From contig NZ_AP025464.1 in NCBI RefSeq assembly GCF_024347335.1, positions 372,001 through 436,000 on the forward strand: a stretch of DNA of 64,000 nt. Reading direction: 5' to 3'. Both the position numbers and the translations under genes were made by a program. The DNA comes from Vibrio celticus. Lineage in GTDB: Bacteria; Pseudomonadota; Gammaproteobacteria; Enterobacterales; Vibrionaceae. Position 1 is the first letter of the stretch. The number at the start of each line of letters is the position of its first letter. Positions 15,001 through 20,147 of this stretch are shown one piece after another. The notes below the pieces were generated by a model. The model saw nothing but the letters and a program-made list of their open reading frames with translations. It was not told the DNA's origin and made no database searches.

Positions 15001-15635
15001 ACAGCTTAAGCATCCAAGTTGAAGATGATTCTGTACAAAGTGATGAACCACAAGTCCAAGCTGCTCAAGAAACAGAAGAGCAACAAGTGGAAGTGGCTCA
15101 ACAAGCTGATGACCAAGCTCAAGATGCTGAAACTGAAGACAGTACAGCAGATGTAACCGCGGCACCGGGCGATACCATCTCTATCTCGATTCCAGATGAG
15201 GTGAGTGGTAACGAATCGGTTGATTACGCTGATATGTCTGGCTTACCTGAGGGCGCTACTGTGAGCAACGCACTGGATAACGGTGATGGTAGCTTCACAA
15301 TCAGTGGCAACCTAGAGCAGCCTGTATCTGTCGAACTACCAGAAGGTTACGAAGGTACTAGCGAGATCCAATTCCAAGGTTACGACGAATTGGGTAGCTC
15401 AATAGACGGTGCTAGCGGTTCTGTTGAGGTTGAGGTCGATGATCAATACACCATGCAAGGTTCTACCCAAGAGCAGCAACCGGACATGGCGGGTATGGAA
15501 TCTGGTGGCAGCGACTGGACAAGTGCGGGAGGCCAAGACCAAGGTGTTGACTTCACGGACGACTCTGGAAGCTTCGATTCAGATTCTCAAACTGGAACTG
15601 ATCAAGGCAACGACTTCGACCAAAGCTCAATTTAA
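3..15635 (+). CDS. Giant tandem-95/cadherin-like repeat surface protein, 5' end outside the window
   Basis: The reading frame is open at the left edge, so this is the C-terminal 5,210 or so residues of a still larger protein. It is very acidic and consists of about 35 copies of an approximately 95-residue beta-sandwich repeat. Repeats begin with VNDAP/INDPP-type junctions, continue with [22 protein letters not shown], and end with [26 protein letters not shown]. Such repeats are Ca-binding adhesin or biofilm-matrix modules in other bacteria. Insertions break the array: a beta-sandwich near residues 63-215, a DUF4114-like domain (about 1061-1192, ending [14 protein letters not shown]), a second ligand-binding-like sandwich (about 2238-2400), a carboxypeptidase-regulatory-like fold (about 3135-3195) and a YfaP/DUF2135-like domain (about 3220-3345, [17 protein letters not shown]). 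The tail is Gln/Asp/Ser rich. I see no RTX nonapeptides or LPXTG signal, so the export route is unknown; the missing N-terminus could carry it. An adhesin role is inference. Confidence 0.85.
   Translation, partial: [5210 protein letters not shown]
4111..6409 (+). repeat. Two tandem copies of a four-domain, 1149-bp higher-order repeat inside the adhesin
   Basis: The domain order DQxF-type, [9 protein letters not shown]-type, STSY-type, GDLAYS-type occurs twice head to tail. The marker ACGAYCCACCGGTTGC lies at 4381 and again at 5530, an offset of 1149 bp (383 codons, in frame). Block borders are approximate because every domain resembles its neighbours. Confidence 0.75.
7840..8989 (+). repeat. 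Third copy of the 1.15-kb four-domain block, offset 2580 bp from the second
   Basis: This block matches 5260-6409 at a constant offset of exactly 2580 bp (860 codons), for example around 5468/8048 and 5821/8401. Identity there is far higher than between unrelated repeats, with identical stretches longer than 40 bp. This points to a recent segmental duplication or gene conversion inside the array. Confidence 0.75.
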
Positions 15636-15716
15636 TCGAGAGGGCTTGGTTTTAATCTGAACCGACATTTAGTCTAAACCAACAAGGAGATAGGGCAGCG
15701 TAAAGTTGCCCTGAGC

Positions 15717-15752
15717 AAAGCCATGTAGAGTGACCTTTGCATGGCTTTCTTA
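15717..15752 (+). terminator. Probable terminator of the adhesin gene
   Basis: The inverted repeat AAAGCCATG / CATGGCTTT (15717-15725 and 15740-15748) lies 82 bp after the adhesin stop and runs into TCTTATTT. The U-tract is imperfect. Confidence 0.5.
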
Positions 15753-15848
15753 TTTGTCGCTGAGATTCATTCTTTGGCTTCAAAAAACTTGAGAATCCAC
15801 AAGAATGTTCTTAGTTACTATAAGAAAGAGTTAAAAAGGAGTGACGAC

Positions 15849-16202
15849 ATGTATCGTTATGTCAGTTCGCCACAAGCGTCGAGATACATCGTGCCACCGC
15901 CTCAACATCGTGAATTGTCGAGTGTGGATGTGCCTGAGTCCGAATTGGAGATGCGAGAAATATTGAATAATTGGTTTGCTGATGGTTTAGCACCCATTAT
16001 TGAAAGTGAAGGTGACTACATCTCTGCGAGCGACCACGTTCGATTTGAAAAGCTTAGCCGCACCGTTGGGATGTTGTTGAGAAACAAAGATTATTATTTT
16101 GCGGCCAAACGGATTTTATCAGTGTGGGAACAAGATTGTCTTGAAACCACTTATATCAATTATCTCATTTTGCGCAGTGAGCGAGTCACTTTTCTAAGGT
16201 AA
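15849..16202 (+). CDS. Hypothetical protein, 117 aa
   Basis: I do not recognise this protein. The start at 15849 is chosen because AAAGGAG sits 8 bases upstream; the frame stays open further 5', but those extra codons overlap the adhesin terminator. The product is soluble-looking, with neither signal peptide nor membrane segment. It has a Pro/Ser-rich start (YVSSPQASRYIVPPPQ) and a helical second half with aromatic and Arg residues near the C-terminus. It lies between the adhesin gene and the convergent sigma-factor gene. It could be a small regulator co-inherited with either neighbour; this is inference from position only. Confidence 0.6.
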   Translation: MYRYVSSPQASRYIVPPPQHRELSSVDVPESELEMREILNNWFADGLAPIIESEGDYISASDHVRFEKLSRTVGMLLRNKDYYFAAKRILSVWEQDCLETTYINYLILRSERVTFLR

Positions 16203-16317
16203 ATTAATGCTGCGCCATTAGCCATTAGCGACTTAGGGTTCGTGTGCTTAAGATCTTTTTGTTTTTCTAGCGAACCTGCAAACAAAAAGGGCAAGCTTGG
16301 AGACTCACCCCAAAAGG

Positions 16318-16407
16318 TTCTTTGTTTTACTTACGTTCTTTGTTTTACTTACGTTCTTTGTTTTACTTACGTTCTTTGTTTTACTTACGTTGTTTTTTTT
16401 AATTACG
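16318..16407. repeat. 18-bp tandem repeat, four perfect copies plus a degenerate fifth
   Basis: The unit TTCTTTGTTTTACTTACG repeats perfectly at 16318, 16336, 16354 and 16372, followed by a degraded copy at 16390-16407. The array lies in the 257-bp gap between the convergent genes at 15849-16202 and 16460-17356. One frame reads as a six-residue peptide repeat (LCFTYV), but there is no coding support. Confidence 0.9.
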
Positions 16408-16459
16408 TTGCTGTTTTGGCATAACTTTATGTTCAACTAATTCTAAACTGGGTTACGAA

Positions 16460-17356
16460 TTACACCCAACCATCAAATTTGAGTCGTTTTTGAATTCTCT
16501 CGACCGCTTCTTTTTGCATTTGTCTAACACGTTCATTAGAAACATTCACATCCAACATTTGTCCGACCTCAGACAGCGTTTTCACGTTGTTATCAAAGAA
16601 ACCAAAACGGTGGATGAGCACCTTTTGTAATTTTGGAGGAAGTGTATGGATGATTTGTTCTAGAGCTTGGGTAAAGGATTGATCTTCACAATCTTGTTGA
16701 GGGTCGGGGATATATTCACTTTCGCATTGATCAAGCACCATAGGTGCATGGCTAGTTCCAACCGTTGTCGTCACGTCAATAAACCCGCTTAACGCCACCA
16801 GTTGATCGACGCGTTCGGCCTTAACACCTGAACTGTCTGATAGCTCAGAAATTGAAACCTCTTTACTCATTTTTTTGCTTACATCGAGCTTTTTTGAGGC
16901 GAGGCTGTTTATTTCTTTACACACGTGAGCTGGCAATCGAACGGTTCGACCTGTGTTCATCAGTGCGGCTTCAATGTTTTCACGGATCCACCACACAGCA
17001 TAGGTTGAAAAACGATAGCCTGGTTCTGGGTCGTATTTGTCGATGGCCTTAATCAAGCCAATGTTGCCTTCCTCGATTAGGTCAAGTAGGGTGAAGTTAT
17101 TGCCTTTACGCTTTAGGTAACTCTTTGCGATTTTCACAACAAGGCGCAGGTTTGATTCGATCATGACATCACGCGCTTTTTTATCACCCGCGCGATTCAA
17201 TTTTGCGTAATACACTTCATCTTCACGTGATAGCAGATCAATGCCTACAATATCTTTCAGATAATGAGCATAAGGATCTGCACTGGTAGAAAATGATTCG
17301 GTGATGGGTGTTTCGTCCGTGAGCCCCTGAAACGCAGCAAAACTATCGTTGTTCAT
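16460..17356 (-). CDS. RpoS-family alternative sigma factor (RpoQ/RpoX-like)
   Basis: The product, 298 aa, is a group 2 sigma-70 protein that would direct RNA polymerase core to a subset of promoters. Region 1.2 is near residues 26-55 (DPYAHYLKDI). Region 2 contains ARDVMIESNLRLVVKIAKSY, DLIEEGNIGLIKAIDKYDP and the melting/-10 helix YRFSTYAVWWIRENIEAALM. Region 4 has the helix-turn-helix TLSEVGQMLDV...NERVRQMQKEAVERI. It is shorter than RpoS (about 330 aa) and has a divergent N-terminus, which fits the extra RpoS-like factors known in vibrios as RpoQ (V. fischeri) and RpoX. These are linked to quorum sensing, motility and biofilm. The start is supported by AAGGA upstream. The exact ortholog cannot be settled by eye, so no symbol is given. 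Confidence 0.85.
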   Translation of the reverse strand: MNNDSFAAFQGLTDETPITESFSTSADPYAHYLKDIVGIDLLSREDEVYYAKLNRAGDKKARDVMIESNLRLVVKIAKSYLKRKGNNFTLLDLIEEGNIGLIKAIDKYDPEPGYRFSTYAVWWIRENIEAALMNTGRTVRLPAHVCKEINSLASKKLDVSKKMSKEVSISELSDSSGVKAERVDQLVALSGFIDVTTTVGTSHAPMVLDQCESEYIPDPQQDCEDQSFTQALEQIIHTLPPKLQKVLIHRFGFFDNNVKTLSEVGQMLDVNVSNERVRQMQKEAVERIQKRLKFDGWV

Positions 17357-17600
17357 TTCCTTGTCCTTATCTAGCCGACTGAACGTTTTATTTTATTATT
17401 ATGCCACCAAGTGATTAACGCTTGGTCTCATTAGAGTGTAGATAACAGTTTCTTCTTTACCAATAAATAAAATGCAATTTCGTATGTTTATGTCACAAAA
17501 AGATCTACAAACATTTAACTATTTTGCATCTCATTAAGTGTGTAGGTTTTTCATTTAAAACATTAAGACGGATAGTTTATAAAGCACGTATTATGCATTG

Positions 17601-17616
17601 ATTTATCTAGATAAAT
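17601..17616. promoter_or_regulatory. Perfect palindrome, possible LuxR/LitR-type operator
   Basis: ATTTATCTAGATAAAT is a 16-bp perfect inverted repeat 245 bp upstream of the sigma-factor start. With its left flank it reads ATTGATTTATC, resembling half-sites bound by the vibrio LuxR/HapR/LitR family (TTATTGATAAATTTATCAATAA). LitR controls rpoQ in V. fischeri. The match is partial and the distance is long. Confidence 0.3.
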
Positions 17617-17671
17617 GACGTGAATTTATAGGTGTGGGTTAGATTTATAATTGAGGGGGGTGTGATGAAAA

Positions 17672-17718
17672 AAATGGTAAGAGTCGAGGTTCAATGTTTC
17701 CAAGTACCTCAACTCTTT
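17672..17718 (-). terminator. Terminator after the REC/Hpt operon
   Basis: AAGAGTCGAGGT (17679-17690) pairs with ACCTCAACTCTT (17706-17717) with one mismatch. Read leftward, the stem is followed by TTACCATTTTTTT. It lies about 50 bp after the Hpt stop. Confidence 0.6.
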
Positions 17719-17767
17719 TAGCTGTGTCGGCTGTTAAGTATCGCCACGCACGTTTTAATTCTATCGA

Positions 17768-18100
17768 CTAATAAGTGCTAAGAACCTCATCGATTTGCTG
17801 ATTAATGATCTTCATTTCGCTGTAGATAACCGAAAGATCATCATCTTGCGGCGCAAGCTTATTGAGTGTGTTTTGTTCTACTCTTTCCAATGCAACTGTG
17901 GCCGTTTCTTCACCAAAACTGGCTAAAATGCCTTTTAAGGTGTGTACGGTAAAATGAAGCTTGCCCCAATCTTGTTGTTGAACCAACTCTTCGATCTCTT
18001 GTAGCGAATTACCATGGTCTTCTTGATATGTAGACAAAACGGCGTAAATGACGTCTCTGTCATTGTCTAAATAGGCGTTTAAAGCATCAAAGTCTAGCAT
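17768..18100 (-). CDS. Hpt-domain phosphotransfer protein
   Basis: The product, 110 aa, is a stand-alone histidine phosphotransfer domain. The phosphorylatable His lies in HTLKGILASFG (residues about 59-69), matching the Hpt consensus HxLKG. Flanking helices, from LNAYLDNDRDVIYAVLSTY onward, form the expected four-helix bundle. Its ATG overlaps the end of the upstream response-regulator gene by 7 nt, with AGGAG just upstream, so translation is probably coupled. No histidine kinase lies nearby, so the phosphate donor is an unlinked hybrid kinase or the partner regulator itself (inference). Conventional Hpt modules relay phosphate between hybrid kinases and response regulators. Confidence 0.85.
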   Translation of the reverse strand: MLDFDALNAYLDNDRDVIYAVLSTYQEDHGNSLQEIEELVQQQDWGKLHFTVHTLKGILASFGEETATVALERVEQNTLNKLAPQDDDLSVIYSEMKIINQQIDEVLSTY

Positions 18101-19683
18101 GTGGACTCCTGTCGGCTGAATGTTGAAAATGGGCTAGGCGGCTTAGTGGAAAAACCATACCTTGATGAATCACTAATCCATTGGTTCCATTTTGGAGGAA
18201 GTTCTAATTGTAAGATTTCTTCTAAATAGTCGTCGCTAAGTTTCTCACCTATATGAGCTTTATGGACGGCATATATATAGTCAAGTTTGGCGGCAACTGA
18301 ATATGGGTAACTGTGAATGTAGTCCTTTAATTCCTGGATTGAACCCAAGTTTTCAATGTTTATACACGTTGAAGGGTCGACATTTTTGGACTCAAGTTGG
18401 TGATTTATGGCTTCTCCACGAGATTTGAGACATCCCATTGCTAAATGATAAAGAGAGTACTCACCAAAGTGGACGAGCAGTGGTAATAGTTGAGCGAGCA
18501 AGTAAGTCGGTTGGCTGTGGAAATTGTTCGCTAGCAGTGTCGAAGCTCTAATCACTTTTTTGTGGGCAACCTGAGGACTATTTTCGATGAGCAATATGCT
18601 GCTCTGAAATAGGGCAAGGCTGGCCAAAACCTGCTGCTGTTGTTTTACCGGAAGTTTCAGGTTTACCAACTCGGTGAATTGGTTGGCGTGCTCAAGCAAA
18701 ATACGTTTGTACTTTAGTTGCGTCTCGCGTTGATACGTTGCTTTTAAGGAATTAAAGTGCGCACCAATGGAATGAATGACATCAATGTCAGCAGCTGAAA
18801 TGTGGGTAGCATACATCTCGCCTAACTTAATAATCATATGTGTGTTATCTGCGTTCTCAGCTAAGTCGATCGCCCTGATTGCACGATGGCTGATACTCGG
18901 TGTCATCTCAAATGCACGAATCGCCAATTTAAGAGCAGGCAGCAGCATCTTGTGTTTTTCATAGATACAGCTTAAGCAGTCAATCACGCTCAATGAGAGT
19001 GGCTGTGCTATTAAAAAATTGTGGAGCTTATCTATGGCTAAATTTGGCTTGCCTAAGCTGTCGAGAATGAGTGCCTCAGCCACCAATTTTGTTGGGTGCA
19101 TGTTGGTTTTCGAGTTGTTAATGACGCTAGCGAGTAACTGCCATTTTTTACCTGCTATTAAATGTTCAATCAATGTCGCTTCGAACTGGACGCTATTGCC
19201 ATTCGGGGAGATCGCTAACGCTTGTGTCAATCGTTCCAGATTAGTGATCGGATATAAGTCATTCAGTTGGGTGAGTTTCTTCGAAACGGACACAGCACTT
19301 TGAATCTTCTTGCCTAAAGATTGAGTATTGATCGGTTTAGAAACAAAGTGATGTGCTTCGCCAGAAAGGGCCGTCAATACGGTTTCCTGACGCATATCCC
19401 CAGAAACAAGAATCGTGGCGACTGTATGATCGATGAGCCTGTTTCGATAAAGGATCCCCAACAGCTCAAACCCCGTGAAGGATTGCTCTAAGTGGTAATC
19501 GATGAGGAGTACATGAAAAGAGTGCGTCTCGACCGCCTTGATGGCTTGTCGATAATCGGTCGCAATAAAGATGCAATCATGTGAAATGCCCAAGCTCGAG
19601 AGTTGCTGCTTAATAAGTATTGTTGCGCTCTTAGAGTCGTCGACAATCAAAACCCGCAGGTCTGTTGGTAAGGTCAAATCCAT
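18094..19683 (-). CDS. REC-TPR response regulator (VieB-like architecture)
   Basis: The product, 529 aa, starts with a receiver domain. VLIVDDSKSATILIK carries the acidic pocket, HVLLIDYHLEQSFTGFELL holds the phospho-acceptor Asp (about residue 59), TILVSGD the Ser/Thr and FVSKPI the conserved Lys. The remaining roughly 400 residues are helical, with TPR-like repeats (for example KLVAEALILDSLGKPNLAIDKL), and have no DNA-binding or enzymatic output domain. REC plus TPR without output is the layout of V. cholerae VieB, so a protein-interaction output is likely. The start at 19683 (MDLTLPTDL) is preferred over an ATG five codons upstream because GAGGAAA precedes it at proper spacing. It forms an operon with the Hpt gene. 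Confidence 0.8.
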   Translation of the reverse strand: MDLTLPTDLRVLIVDDSKSATILIKQQLSSLGISHDCIFIATDYRQAIKAVETHSFHVLLIDYHLEQSFTGFELLGILYRNRLIDHTVATILVSGDMRQETVLTALSGEAHHFVSKPINTQSLGKKIQSAVSVSKKLTQLNDLYPITNLERLTQALAISPNGNSVQFEATLIEHLIAGKKWQLLASVINNSKTNMHPTKLVAEALILDSLGKPNLAIDKLHNFLIAQPLSLSVIDCLSCIYEKHKMLLPALKLAIRAFEMTPSISHRAIRAIDLAENADNTHMIIKLGEMYATHISAADIDVIHSIGAHFNSLKATYQRETQLKYKRILLEHANQFTELVNLKLPVKQQQQVLASLALFQSSILLIENSPQVAHKKVIRASTLLANNFHSQPTYLLAQLLPLLVHFGEYSLYHLAMGCLKSRGEAINHQLESKNVDPSTCINIENLGSIQELKDYIHSYPYSVAAKLDYIYAVHKAHIGEKLSDDYLEEILQLELPPKWNQWISDSSRYGFSTKPPSPFSTFSRQESTC

Positions 19684-20038
19684 TTTCCTCAATACCAAAT
19701 GTTATGTTTAATTTAGGTGTCAAGTTGCACATTGTCAAGGTGGCGTACCCCTAATTAATTAAGGTTTAAGTCATTGTTGTTAAGATGATTATTTGTGCTT
19801 CAAGAGATAGCATCGAACGGCGCTATTAGAGTATTTTATAGAGTGAGTGAAAGCTGGCGAATTTTAAATTTCTGTTGCGAGAAAAGCAAAGGTATATCGT
19901 AATTTTGGTTTACCGTATTTAAGTGTTTAATCGAAATTATTTATGGTGATCATATTCTATCTGAATTGTTGTTGGCCAACCTTGGAAGTATTCTTGTAAA
20001 TAAACGACGGTATATTATTCCGTTTATAAGGATGTTTC
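19684..20038. other. 355-bp gap between divergent REC-TPR and chemoreceptor genes
   Basis: AT-rich, presumably holding the two divergent promoters. I see no recognisable operator, terminator or small gene in it. Confidence 0.5.
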
Positions 20039-20147
20039 ATGTTTTCGCTTTCTATAAAAAATAAAGTTATGGCTTTATGCCTTTTTTCTTTTGCTGGATT
20101 CAGTAGTATTTTATTTGTGGGTGAGGGGGACTTAAGTAATAATAATC

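Larger units (their letters stand above)
17357..17767. other. 411-bp AT-rich upstream region of the sigma-factor gene
   Basis: This gap between two leftward genes should carry the sigma-factor promoter. It contains a perfect 16-bp palindrome (17601-17616) and, at its right end, a terminator hairpin for the Hpt gene. A rightward 18-codon frame at 17665-17721 with a GAGGGGGG sequence upstream is noted but not called. Confidence 0.6.

Noticed and set aside
3..15635. Long antisense frames within the adhesin gene
   Set aside because: Repeated GAT/GAC-rich codons leave the opposite strand open by chance; these frames have no ribosome sites and mirror the repeat period.
16318..16407. CRISPR array
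   Set aside because: Units are contiguous with no unique spacers, and no cas genes are present.
16242..16424. 60-aa frame with repeated LCFTYV
   Set aside because: It is just the translation of an 18-bp tandem repeat (a multiple of three keeps the frame open), with no ribosome site or hydrophobic logic.
17665..17721. 18-codon frame MKKMVRVEVQCFQVPQLF with GAGGGGGG upstream
   Set aside because: It overlaps the terminator hairpin of the Hpt gene almost completely, which explains the sequence better; the good ribosome-like site alone is not enough.
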